DNA of 64,000 bases from NCBI RefSeq assembly GCF_018613755.1, contig NZ_JAGGPP010000007.1:1-64000 (forward strand). The letters run 5' to 3'. Both the position numbers and the translations under genes were made by a program. The notes below the pieces were generated by a model, which did not search any database, was not told where the DNA came from, and was given only the letters and a program-made list of their open reading frames with translations. Positions 20,069 through 28,209 of the stretch are shown here, one piece after another (positions within the stretch are counted from its first letter, which is position 1; the number at the start of each line of letters is the position of its first letter). The stretch is from Arthrobacter sp. ISL-72. GTDB taxonomy: Bacteria > Actinomycetota > Actinomycetes > Actinomycetales > Micrococcaceae.

Positions 20069-20749
20069 CTAGGGCTCGAACTTGTAGCCCAGGCCGCGGA
20101 CCGTCACGAGGTACCGCGGAGTCGACGGGTCGGGCTCGATCTTGCTGCGAAGCCTTTTGACGTGGACGTCCAGCGTCTTGGTGTCCCCGACGTAGTCGGA
20201 CCCCCAGACCCGGTCGATGAGCTGCCCGCGGGTCAGCACCCTGCCTGAATTGCGCAGCAGCATCTCCAGCAGCTCAAATTCCTTCAGCGGCAGGGACACG
20301 TGTTCGCCGTCGACACTCACCACGTGGCGTTCAACGTCCATCCTCACCGGGCCCGCCTGCACGGTGTTGGCAATGAGCTCTTCCGGTTCCGCCTGCCGGC
20401 GAAGGACGGCCCTGACACGGGCAACGAGCTCCCGGGAGGAATACGGTTTGGTCACGTAGTCGTCGGCTCCGAGTTCCAGCCCGACCACCTTGTCGATTTC
20501 GGCGTCCTTGGCGGTCAGCATGATGACCGGCACCATGGAGCGCTGGCGCAGTTGCCGGCAGACCTCGGTGCCGGATTGGCCGGGCAGCTGCAGGTCCAGC
20601 AGCACCAGGTCGGCACCGTTCCGGTCGAACTCCGTGATGGCGTCCAGGCCGTTGTCCACGACCTCCACCTCGAATCCTTCCTTGCCGAGAAGATAGGACA
20701 GGGGGTCGCTGAATGACTCCTCATCCTCGACTATGAGAATCCTGCTCAA
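20069..20749 (-). CDS. regX3: Two-component response regulator RegX3 (OmpR/PhoB family)
   Basis: 226 residues: receiver domain with phospho-acceptor D52 (LVLLDLQLPG), conserved T/K sites in LTAKDAEID and YVTKPYSS, and a winged-helix domain ending VRGLGYKFEP. Together with the upstream kinase it matches SenX3-RegX3, which controls phosphate starvation genes in actinobacteria. The start is a TTG overlapping the kinase stop (TTGA) with AAGGAG 7 nt upstream, so the two are translationally coupled. Confidence 0.9.
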   Translation of the reverse strand: MSRILIVEDEESFSDPLSYLLGKEGFEVEVVDNGLDAITEFDRNGADLVLLDLQLPGQSGTEVCRQLRQRSMVPVIMLTAKDAEIDKVVGLELGADDYVTKPYSSRELVARVRAVLRRQAEPEELIANTVQAGPVRMDVERHVVSVDGEHVSLPLKEFELLEMLLRNSGRVLTRGQLIDRVWGSDYVGDTKTLDVHVKRLRSKIEPDPSTPRYLVTVRGLGYKFEP

Positions 20750-22002
20750 GCGCTGGCTCCTTGCTCATGGACGCCGGTGGCGTCGTCGTTGCGGTCTAGG
20801 TCGATACGGTCTTTGCGGTGCCTGTCGGTGCTGTGGGCCGCCGCTGAAGGCGCGAGGGCGGCATCGCCGTCGTCCTGGCCCTCCATCTCGGGAAGCCTGA
20901 TGGTGAAAGTGGAGCCCTGGCCGGGCTGCGACCACAGCGTCACTTCTCCGCCGTGGTTGGAAATGACGTGTTTGACGATGCTCAGGCCCAGGCCGGTTCC
21001 GCCGGTGTGCCGTGACCGTGCGGCATCAACCCGATAGAAGCGCTCAAAGACCCGCTCCTGGTCCTCCGGGCTCAGGCCCTCCCCCTGGTCTGTGACGGAG
21101 ATTGAGATCAGGCCTTCCTTGGCACGCACCCCGATCCCCACCCGGGTGTTCTCCGGCGAGTAGCGGATGGCGTTGTCGATCAGGTTCCGCAGCGCAGTGA
21201 CGAGCAGGTCTTGGTCGCCGTAGACCATGGCCTCTACACGGCCGCCGACGACGATGGAGATGTTTTTGCTTTCGGCCGGCAGCTGCGAACGGTCCACGGC
21301 CTCGGTGATCACCGAATTGATGTCCACGGGGTGTCCCTGCTGGGCAACGTTGGCGCCTTGCAGGCGGGAGAGCTCGATGATGTCCTGGACGAGTGCCGCG
21401 AGCCGCGTGGATTCCTTCTGCATGCGCCTGGCAAAACGTCGGACGGCTTCTTCGTCGTCCGCGGAGGATTCGAGGGCCTCCGCCAGCAGGGAGATGGCAC
21501 CAACGGGAGTTTTGAGTTCGTGCGAAACGTTGGCCACGAAGTCGTTGCGGATCTCCTCGGTGCGGGTGATCTCGGTCCGGTCATCAGCCAGCAGCAGGAT
21601 GTATTCCTCACCGAGCATGGCTGCCCGGACCTGGACGATGATGCTCCCCTGCCCCAGCGGACCGCGGGGCAGTTCGAACTGCTTCTCGAGGATGACGCCG
21701 TCCCGCCGCACCCTTGCCGTCATGTCCAGGAGCTGCGCATGGACAACGGTGTGCCCGCGGACCAGGCCGAAGGCATAGGCCGCCGGACTGGCCCGCACCA
21801 CCCCGTCGATGGCATCGACCACCACAAAAGCACGGCCGACGACCGCGAGCACCTCCGCGGCGCCGGCGGGCAGCGCAGGTTCGTCGAACTCGACGTCCAC
21901 CAGCTGGCGCTGCTGTTCGCTGACCCTGTACGCAAGCACGCCAAAGATGCCGAACGACAGACCGACCAGGCCTGCGATGACACCGATGAGCATTGGATCC
22001 AC
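20746..22002 (-). CDS. senX3: Sensor histidine kinase SenX3
   Basis: 418 residues. One transmembrane helix at 4-24, a PAS-like domain (about 45-140), H-box VSHELKTPVGAI with phospho-acceptor H161, and an HATPase domain with N-box LRNLIDNAIRYS, G1 DQGEGLS and G2 GGTGLGLSIV. The C-terminal 40 residues are a charged low-complexity tail. As in mycobacterial SenX3 there is almost no extracellular sensor; control is thought to go through the Pst/PhoU system, and phoU lies divergently next door. Confidence 0.9.
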   Translation of the reverse strand: MDPMLIGVIAGLVGLSFGIFGVLAYRVSEQQRQLVDVEFDEPALPAGAAEVLAVVGRAFVVVDAIDGVVRASPAAYAFGLVRGHTVVHAQLLDMTARVRRDGVILEKQFELPRGPLGQGSIIVQVRAAMLGEEYILLLADDRTEITRTEEIRNDFVANVSHELKTPVGAISLLAEALESSADDEEAVRRFARRMQKESTRLAALVQDIIELSRLQGANVAQQGHPVDINSVITEAVDRSQLPAESKNISIVVGGRVEAMVYGDQDLLVTALRNLIDNAIRYSPENTRVGIGVRAKEGLISISVTDQGEGLSPEDQERVFERFYRVDAARSRHTGGTGLGLSIVKHVISNHGGEVTLWSQPGQGSTFTIRLPEMEGQDDGDAALAPSAAAHSTDRHRKDRIDLDRNDDATGVHEQGASA

Positions 22003-22062
22003 GGCTCCAGCTTATGCTCAACCCCGGGTGCCAAAAACGAATCTGATGCGATTCCCGGAGGG

Positions 22063-22106
22063 GTTCAGCTAACGTTCACCTATAGGTGCGTAACAGTTCA
22101 CCGGCC
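22063..22106 (+). promoter_or_regulatory. PHO-box-like array of 11-bp direct repeats
   Basis: Four consecutive 11-bp units: GTTCAGCTAAC, GTTCACCTATA, GGTGCGTAACA, GTTCACCGGCC. This is the layout of the PhoP/RegX3-type phosphate boxes of actinobacteria. It lies between senX3 (starts 22002, minus) and phoU (starts 22198, plus), so phosphorylated RegX3 could control both. Confidence 0.65.
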
Positions 22107-22197
22107 ACTGTCAGAGTTACCAGTTGGACTGCAGAGCGGTGACATGAAATCCGGCCGCCCATGCGGGGGGAGAGGATTTCCAAGGAAAGGACGCGTA

Positions 22198-22860
22198 GTG
22201 CGCAAGGTTTTTCAGGAGGAGCTCACGCAGGTGGGCGAGCAGCTGGTCGAGATCTCAAAGCTTGTCAGCGAGGCCATTGAAAAGGCAACGACTGCCTTCG
22301 AAGGGGCGGACGTGGACCTGGCCCAGGACGTCATCGCCGCGGATGCACGGATCGACTTCCTGCAGAACAGCCTCGACGAGCGTGCCATCGACATCCTGGC
22401 CCTTCAGGGTCCCGTGGCCAGTGATCTTCGGATGATCGTGGGTTCGCTGCGGATGAGCGCCTCCCTTGAGCGCATGGGGGACCTGGCGCGGCACATCGCC
22501 CAGCTGGCCCGGCTGCGTTTCCCGGCCAACGTGATTCCCGCGCAGCTCACGGACACGTTCAAAAGCTTCGCTGAACAGGACCAGCTGATTGCGAACAAAC
22601 TGACCGAGCTCCTGGAAACCCGGGATCTGGAAGTTGCCCGTGACATTCTCAAGGCAAATGCCGCCGTCAACGATCTCCACCTGAGCGTCTTCAAGGCAAT
22701 CGCCCGCAGCGACTGGAACGAGTCCCCGGCCACCACGGTGGATGTTGCCCTCGCCAGCCGCTACTTCGAACGGTTCGCGGACCATGGCGTCTCCGTCGCC
22801 CAGAAGGTCACGTACCTGGTGACCGGTGCCTGGCAGCCGAACAGCGCCGAAATCAGCTAA
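22198..22860 (+). CDS. phoU: Phosphate transport system regulator PhoU
   Basis: 220 residues with the two-repeat three-helix-bundle pattern of PhoU: each half holds an acidic metal-binding helix (RMGDLARHIAQLARL in the first, RYFERFADHGVSVAQK in the second). PhoU links the Pst transporter to the phosphate sensor kinase. The GTG start has AAAGGA 6 nt upstream; longer upstream frames run through the senX3 control region and are rejected. Divergent from senX3-regX3. Confidence 0.93.
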   Translation: MRKVFQEELTQVGEQLVEISKLVSEAIEKATTAFEGADVDLAQDVIAADARIDFLQNSLDERAIDILALQGPVASDLRMIVGSLRMSASLERMGDLARHIAQLARLRFPANVIPAQLTDTFKSFAEQDQLIANKLTELLETRDLEVARDILKANAAVNDLHLSVFKAIARSDWNESPATTVDVALASRYFERFADHGVSVAQKVTYLVTGAWQPNSAEIS

Positions 22861-22868
22861 TCCATCTC

Positions 22869-22931
22869 GAGTTTTTGTCCACTTAATGGCCCTTCCCGAG
22901 GGATTTGGGGCGATTATCTGGACAAAAACTC
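22869..22931. repeat. 63-bp inverted-repeat element, copy 1
   Basis: Bounded by GAGTTTTTGTCCA and its exact complement TGGACAAAAACTC. A second copy of exactly the same length lies at 57261-57323. Here it sits between the convergent phoU and gpmA genes, just before a separate terminator hairpin. Confidence 0.75.
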
Positions 22932-22948
22932 CCAGAGGGAGGGCGTAC

Positions 22949-22987
22949 GACGGCGGGCCGGTCACCTGGGTGACCGGCCCGCCGTCG
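22949..22987. terminator. Bidirectional terminator between phoU and gpmA
   Basis: A strong GC-rich hairpin: GACGGCGGGCCGGTCACC pairs with GGTGACCGGCCCGCCGTC around a 2-3 nt loop. It lies immediately 3' of gpmA (minus) and after the 63-bp element. Confidence 0.7.
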
Positions 22988-22992
22988 TCCGC

Positions 22993-23739
22993 TTACTTCT
23001 TGCCTTGGTTGGCGACTGCCTTGATGGATTCGGCAGCAGCCACCGGGTCGAGGTAGGTGCCACCCGGGTTGATCGGGGTGAAGTCGTCGTCCAGGTCGTA
23101 GACCAGCGGGATGCCGGTGGGGATGTTCAGGCCGGCGATGTCCTCGTCGCTGATGCCGTCCAGGTGCTTGACGAGGGCCCGCAGGGAGTTGCCGTGGGCG
23201 GTGACCAGCACGGTCTTGCCGGCCTTGAGGTCTTCCTTGATGTCCGATTCCCAGTACGGCATCAGACGGACCAGGACGTCCTTCAGGCATTCCGTCCGGG
23301 GAAGGGCATCGCCCAGCTCCGCGTAGCGGGGATCCTTGGCCTGGGAGAACTCGCTGTTGTCGTCCAGGGGCGGCGGCGGAGTGTCGTAGGAGCGGCGCCA
23401 TTCCATGAACTGCTCTTCGCCGTATTCGGCCAGGGTCTGGGCCTTGTCCTTGCCCTGCAGCGCGCCGTAGTGGCGTTCGTTAAGGCGCCAGTCGCGCTTG
23501 ACCGGGATCCAGCCGCGGTCGGCCTTGTCCAGGGAGATGTTGGCCGTGTTGATGGCGCGCTTCAGGAGCGAGGTGTAGAGCACATCCGGCAGAACACCTT
23601 TCTCAACCAGAAGCTCACCGCCGCGAGCTGCTTCCTCGCGGCCCTGGTCGTTAAGGTCAACATCCACCCAGCCGGTGAACAGGTTCTTGGCGTTCCATTC
23701 GCTGTGGCCGTGGCGCAGCAGAATCAGCTTGTAAGTCAT
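22993..23739 (-). CDS. gpmA: 2,3-bisphosphoglycerate-dependent phosphoglycerate mutase
   Basis: Glycolytic enzyme interconverting 3- and 2-phosphoglycerate; 248 residues. The phospho-histidine motif [10 protein letters not shown] holds H10; [10 protein letters not shown] and [16 protein letters not shown] complete the active site. The ATG giving MTYKLIL is preferred, with AGGA 8 nt upstream; an ATG 9 nt earlier is possible. Near senX3-regX3-phoU, as in mycobacteria. Confidence 0.94.
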   Translation of the reverse strand: MTYKLILLRHGHSEWNAKNLFTGWVDVDLNDQGREEAARGGELLVEKGVLPDVLYTSLLKRAINTANISLDKADRGWIPVKRDWRLNERHYGALQGKDKAQTLAEYGEEQFMEWRRSYDTPPPPLDDNSEFSQAKDPRYAELGDALPRTECLKDVLVRLMPYWESDIKEDLKAGKTVLVTAHGNSLRALVKHLDGISDEDIAGLNIPTGIPLVYDLDDDFTPINPGGTYLDPVAAAESIKAVANQGKK

Positions 23740-23844
23740 GGTTTTCATCCTAGCCGAGCAGGCGGCGGCGGTGCCGAGCGTTACATCGGATGCGTGTGCA
23801 GGCTGCGGTCCCGCGGCTCAAGGGCGGACCGTTAGGCTTATCCG

Positions 23845-24660
23845 GTGGTGCAGAAAGCTGAACGGGTGGCAGGCAAAAGCGGCAAGCCGGTGGGCAACGT
23901 TACGCGCGGCACCACCAACCCCAACCGGATGCGGCGCATGGACCGGTGGCTGACGGGGACACAGGCGTGGCGGCTGCGCCTGGCAGCCGACCCGCTGGTC
24001 ATTGATCTGGGCTACGGCGCCTCCCCTGCGACCGCCGTCGAACTGTTCGACCGGTTGTCCGCAGTCCGCGCCGATGTCCGCGTGGCCGGAATAGAAATTG
24101 AACCGGACCGGGTCCGGGCAGCCAAGGCCTTGGAGCGGGCCGGGCTGAGCTTCCATGTGGGCGGATTCGAGCTTCCCGTTCCCGGCCGGCCGGTCATTGT
24201 CCGGGCGTTCAACGTGCTGCGGCAGTACGAGGAAGCGGACGTCGAAGCCATCTGGGCCCTCGTCCGGGCCCGGCTCGCTCCGGACGGGCTCTTCATCGAC
24301 GGCACCTGCGACGAGATCGGACGGCGGGTGACGTGGGTGGCGCTCGACGCCGGCGGGCCGCTCAGCCTGAGCCTCTCCATGCGTTTCGGCGGCTTCGCAC
24401 TGCCCTCGGAGATTGCCGAACGGCTGCCGAAGGCCCTGATCCACCGGAACGTTCCCGGGGAGAGAATCCACGGCTTCCTGCAGGCGCTGGACAAGGCGTG
24501 GTTGGACGCAGCGCCGCTGGCAACGTTCGGGAACAGGCAACGGTGGACGGCAATGTGCCGGTCAATGCTCGACGCCGGCTGGCCCGTTCAGGACGGGCCC
24601 TCCCGGTGGCGGCTGGGCGAGCTAACGGTCCGCTGGGATGCTGTTGCGCCCTCGGCTTAG
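23845..24660 (+). CDS. SAM-dependent methyltransferase, class I, substrate unknown
   Basis: 271 residues. Residues 51-110 carry a Rossmann motif I, VIDLGYGASPATAVELFDRL, and the acidic GIEIEPDR at the end of the next strand, followed by VIVRAFNVLRQY and LFIDGTCDEIGRRVTW. Substrate cannot be told from sequence. The start is the first of two adjacent GTG codons; TAGGCT lies 6 nt before it, so translation is probably leaderless. Single gene after gpmA, divergent from it. Confidence 0.75.
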   Translation: MVQKAERVAGKSGKPVGNVTRGTTNPNRMRRMDRWLTGTQAWRLRLAADPLVIDLGYGASPATAVELFDRLSAVRADVRVAGIEIEPDRVRAAKALERAGLSFHVGGFELPVPGRPVIVRAFNVLRQYEEADVEAIWALVRARLAPDGLFIDGTCDEIGRRVTWVALDAGGPLSLSLSMRFGGFALPSEIAERLPKALIHRNVPGERIHGFLQALDKAWLDAAPLATFGNRQRWTAMCRSMLDAGWPVQDGPSRWRLGELTVRWDAVAPSA

Positions 24661-24673
24661 CGGACGCTCCCGG

Positions 24674-25030
24674 TCACCAGGGGCCGTAGGGCCCCATGTT
24701 GCGGCTGCCGCCGCGGCCGGCGTCCTTCACGGCGGGCCGGACGTCGGCGAGGTACACGGATGCCGCTGTGACCGCAGCGAGGCCGAACAGGCCGAGCGGA
24801 CCGAGCAGTCCGCCGCCGCCCCCGCCAAAGACTGACAGCGCACCAACGGCCAGCGCCCCGCCGGTCAACGCCAGCCAGAACGTCTTGGTCCGTTTGGACA
24901 CGGCTTCAAAGGCGTTCGCTTTGTGGCGCAGGCAATCAAAGAATGCCCACACCTCGATGCCGAAGGCGACGAGCGCAAGGATGAAGTAGACCGCGGTCTC
25001 GACGTATAAAATCAGCAGTTTTCCGTCCAC
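24674..25030 (-). CDS. DUF2516 family small membrane protein
   Basis: 118 residues. Hydrophobic segments lie at about 8-30, 51-68 and 74-92, separated by a short basic loop (LRHKANAFEAVSKRTKT), and the tail GSRNMGPYGPW is Gly/Pro-rich. It resembles the DUF2516 family, which has no known function. The GTG start has no ribosome site; TAGGCT precedes it by 6 nt, and that box contains the stop codon of the upstream gene. Follows the PLP enzyme by 9 nt. Confidence 0.75.
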   Translation of the reverse strand: MDGKLLILYVETAVYFILALVAFGIEVWAFFDCLRHKANAFEAVSKRTKTFWLALTGGALAVGALSVFGGGGGGLLGPLGLFGLAAVTAASVYLADVRPAVKDAGRGGSRNMGPYGPW

Positions 25031-25039
25031 GTTCCCAGC

Positions 25040-26224
25040 CTAGCCGTCCAGCGCGTCCAGTGCCTGCTTCAAATCGGCCCAGAGGTCATCGACGTTTTCG
25101 ATCCCGACACTCAGCCGGACCAGGTTGTCCGGAACACTGACCGGCTCGGCCGCGTGGCGGCGTCGTCGTTCAATCAGCGACTCAACCCCGCCCAAAGACG
25201 TGGCAGGAAGCCACAACTGCAGCGCGCGGACCAGCTTGTCCGCGGCGTCAGCGCCGCTGAGTCCGCCGGCCGGGGCGAGCTGGATGTTCAGCACGGAGCC
25301 GAAGCTCTTCATCTGCGACTTGGCACGTTCGTGGCCAGGGTCCGTTGGTAGCCCCGGGAACCGGATGCTCTCGATGCGGGAGTCGCTGCTGAGCCGTTCC
25401 GCGAGGACGGCTGCCGATGCCTGGGAGCGCTCGATGCGCAGGGCGAGCGTGCGGAGTCCGCGGAGGGCGAGCCAGGCTTCGAAAGGACCAGCGATGCCGC
25501 CGTGGATGATGCGGTGGTGCAGCAGGGTGGCGCGGATTTTTTCGTCGGACGTCACGAGGGCACCCAGGACGACGTCGGAGTGCCCGGAGAGGTATTTGGT
25601 GACGGAGTGCAGAACGACGTCGGACCCCAGGCTCAGCGGCTGCTGGACCAGCGGGGTGGAGAAGGTGTTGTCCGTGACGACAATCGCGCCCGCCTCGTGG
25701 GCGGCGGCGGTCAGGGCGCGGATGTCCGCTATCCCCAGCATCGGATTGGTGGGGCTTTCCAGCCACAGCATGCTTGCCGCCTTGCCGTCGGCCGGAGCCA
25801 GCAGTTCCTTCACGGCGTCGGTATCTGCGATGTCCACGGTCCGGAGTTCGAACATCCCCTTCTCGGCGAGTTCGGTGGCCATCACCAGGGAACCGGCGTA
25901 GCTGTGCGAGGGCATCACCAGCACTCCCCCGGCCGGAATGAGCGACAGCGCGGAACTGACGGCGGCGAGGCCGGACGCGTACAGGAGGCCGGGAAGGGAG
26001 GCGCCTTCCAGCTGCCCCAGGGCCTCCTCGAACGGGTCCCAGGTGGGGTTGGAGTACCGGCCGTAGCCGCGGTCGCCGTCGGCGAGGGGCCCTGTTCCGA
26101 AGTAGGTGGAGGACAGGACGATGGGCTGGTTCACCGGCTCATCGCGTTCCCGCGGCGGACGGCCGGCGGCGACAACCACCGTTTCAGCCGACAGCTGGGC
26201 GGCTTGCTGTTCGGAAAGACTCAT
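25040..26224 (-). CDS. Trans-sulfuration family PLP enzyme (cystathionine gamma-synthase-like)
   Basis: 394 residues, Cys/Met metabolism PLP family. YGRYSNPTW, LYASGLAAVSSAL, LESPTNPMLGIADI, DNTFSTPLVQQPL and the PLP-binding HSVTKYLSGHSDV (K210) are all present. Cystathionine gamma-synthase, gamma-lyase and methionine gamma-lyase share these motifs, so the exact reaction is open. The ATG start (MSLSEQQ) is preceded by TACGCT at 6 nt and no Shine-Dalgarno, suggesting a leaderless mRNA. Divergent from tmk. Confidence 0.87.
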   Translation of the reverse strand: MSLSEQQAAQLSAETVVVAAGRPPRERDEPVNQPIVLSSTYFGTGPLADGDRGYGRYSNPTWDPFEEALGQLEGASLPGLLYASGLAAVSSALSLIPAGGVLVMPSHSYAGSLVMATELAEKGMFELRTVDIADTDAVKELLAPADGKAASMLWLESPTNPMLGIADIRALTAAAHEAGAIVVTDNTFSTPLVQQPLSLGSDVVLHSVTKYLSGHSDVVLGALVTSDEKIRATLLHHRIIHGGIAGPFEAWLALRGLRTLALRIERSQASAAVLAERLSSDSRIESIRFPGLPTDPGHERAKSQMKSFGSVLNIQLAPAGGLSGADAADKLVRALQLWLPATSLGGVESLIERRRRHAAEPVSVPDNLVRLSVGIENVDDLWADLKQALDALDG

Positions 26225-26313
26225 GGTCAAAGCGTACGTTGCAGGCCCGCAGTGCATGAAAGCCGTGACGCCCGGGCGCCTAAGCCGTCGGTGATTGTCG
26301 GTAGGCTGGTCTT

Positions 26314-26994
26314 GTGACTACCCAGAACCCCGGACTGTTCATCGCCTTTGAAGGCGGCGACGGCGCAGGCAAGTCCACGCAGGCCGCAACACTGGCCGCG
26401 GCCCTTGATTCGCGCGGGTTTAAGGTGCTGCGCACCCGGGAGCCGGGTGGCACTCCGATCGGCGAAAAGCTGCGGTCCCTGGTGCTCGACCACGGCCACG
26501 GCCACATTGACGCGCGCACGGAAGCCCTTATCTTTGCCGCGTCCCGCGCGGCGCACGCTGAGCAGGTCATCCTGCCCGCTTTGGAGCGCGGCGAGATCGT
26601 CCTGACGGACCGCTACATCGATTCCTCGGTGGCGTACCAGGGCGCAGGACGGGAACTCGGAACAGCCGCCGTGCGCCAGCTGAATGAATGGGCCACGTCC
26701 GGCCTGCGACCGGACCTGACCGTGCTGCTCGACGTCGATCCCGCCGTCGGGCGCCTCCGCCGCACTGCCGGTGACGCCGCCGAAGACCGGATGGAATCCG
26801 AAGCGGACGAGTTCCACGCGAAGATCCGCACCGCTTTCCTGGACCTGGCAGCGGACCGGCCGGAGCTCTACCTGGTGCTGCCGGCCCATCTGCCGGTCGC
26901 GGAACTGGCCGGCCTTATCCTGGCACGGGTGGACGCGCTGATCCTTTCCCGGCAGGTTGCCAGGCAAGCTTCCCGGGAAGGCGCGGCCACGTGA
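26314..26994 (+). CDS. tmk: Thymidylate kinase
   Basis: dTMP kinase for dTTP synthesis, 226 residues. P-loop EGGDGAGKST near 13-22, substrate motif TREPGGTPIGE, DRY-type TDRYIDSSVAYQG, and a Pro-type LID region. The GTG start follows TAGGCT by 6 nt without a ribosome site. The stop overlaps the start of holB (GTGA), the common tmk-holB pairing. Confidence 0.94.
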   Translation: MTTQNPGLFIAFEGGDGAGKSTQAATLAAALDSRGFKVLRTREPGGTPIGEKLRSLVLDHGHGHIDARTEALIFAASRAAHAEQVILPALERGEIVLTDRYIDSSVAYQGAGRELGTAAVRQLNEWATSGLRPDLTVLLDVDPAVGRLRRTAGDAAEDRMESEADEFHAKIRTAFLDLAADRPELYLVLPAHLPVAELAGLILARVDALILSRQVARQASREGAAT

Positions 26995-28133
26995 CCGTCT
27001 GGGACGACCTGCAGGGCCAGCCCGCCGTCGTCGCCCAGCTCCGCCAGGCCGCCCAGGGCGACGGCCTGACCCATGCCTGGCTCTTCACCGGCCCGCCGGG
27101 TTCGGGCCGCTCCAACGCTGCGAAGGCCTTCGCCGCCGCGCTCAACTGCGACCAGGAAGACGTCACCAGGCGCGGCTGCGGCGAGTGTCCCGCCTGCCGG
27201 ACCATCTTGGGGGAAACGCATTCGGACGTGGTGTTCGTCCGCACCGAAAAAGTCACCATCACCATTGATGAAGCCCGGGACCTGGTGGCAACCGCGGGAA
27301 ACCGGCCGTCGTCCGGACGGTGGCGGATCATCGTGGTGGAGGACGCGGACCGCATGGCGGAGCGGACCACGAACGTGCTGCTGAAGGCCATCGAGGAGCC
27401 CACTCCCCGCACAGTGTGGATGCTGTGTGCGCCTTCTCCGGCGGACGTGCTGGTTACCATCCGGTCCCGCTGCCGTCCGGTGGCCCTGCGGCTGCCGCCC
27501 GCTGCCGACGTCGCGGCGCTGCTGGTAAGGCGCGACGGCGTGGATCCGGCCCTTGCCGAGCGCGCGGCCCGCGCAGCACAAAGCCACGTCGGGATTGCGC
27601 GACGACTCGCCCGCGATGCTGACGCCCGCGAGCGCCGCCTGGAGACCGTTCGCTTTCCGCTGGGCCTGCGGGGCATCACTGCGGCCGTCCTGATGGCTGA
27701 AAAGCTGGTTAAGATCGCCACTGAGGAAGCCAACAGCTCCAACGAAGTGCGCGACGCCGAAGAGAAGGCAGCGCTGCTGGCCACACTCGGTGCCCCCGAA
27801 AGCGGTACCTTGCCGCCTGCCATGCGGAGCCAGGTCAAGCAGCTCGAAGATGACCAGAAGCGGCGCGCGAAGCGTTCCATCACGGACTCCCTTGACCGGA
27901 CCCTCACGGACCTGCTGTCGTTCTACCGGGACGTCCTGATCATCCAGATGGGGAACGCCGTGGAACTGGTAAACGTTGAACTCAGGAATGAGCTGACGGA
28001 ATTTGCCGCCCGATCCGGTCCGGACGCCACACTCGCACGGATGGATGCGATCAACAAAGCCCGTCAGCGAATTACCACCACCAACGTGGCACCGCTCCTG
28101 GCCGTCGAATCCATGGCCGCGAGCCTGATCTAG
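26991..28133 (+). CDS. holB: DNA polymerase III subunit delta' (clamp loader)
   Basis: 380 residues, AAA+ fold. Walker A reads GPPGSGRS (34-41) with Arg at the normal Lys position, consistent with a clamp-loader subunit that does not bind ATP productively. A zinc module (LNC...RRGCGECPAC) follows, then VVEDADRM and the arginine-finger IRSRCRPV. The C-terminal collar domain is mostly helical. Start overlaps the tmk stop by 4 nt. Confidence 0.92.
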   Translation: MTVWDDLQGQPAVVAQLRQAAQGDGLTHAWLFTGPPGSGRSNAAKAFAAALNCDQEDVTRRGCGECPACRTILGETHSDVVFVRTEKVTITIDEARDLVATAGNRPSSGRWRIIVVEDADRMAERTTNVLLKAIEEPTPRTVWMLCAPSPADVLVTIRSRCRPVALRLPPAADVAALLVRRDGVDPALAERAARAAQSHVGIARRLARDADARERRLETVRFPLGLRGITAAVLMAEKLVKIATEEANSSNEVRDAEEKAALLATLGAPESGTLPPAMRSQVKQLEDDQKRRAKRSITDSLDRTLTDLLSFYRDVLIIQMGNAVELVNVELRNELTEFAARSGPDATLARMDAINKARQRITTTNVAPLLAVESMAASLI

Positions 28134-28209
28134 TGCAGTCCCCTACAGCCCGTCCCGCCGCCGTATGTTAACCGCCCGAGCCCGCGCCAAGTCCCCCAAG
28201 GAGCCCTGC

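Noticed and set aside
26999..27120. Arg for Lys in the HolB Walker A as a sign of decay
   Set aside because: Delta' subunits are known not to need ATP binding; the rest of the protein is intact.
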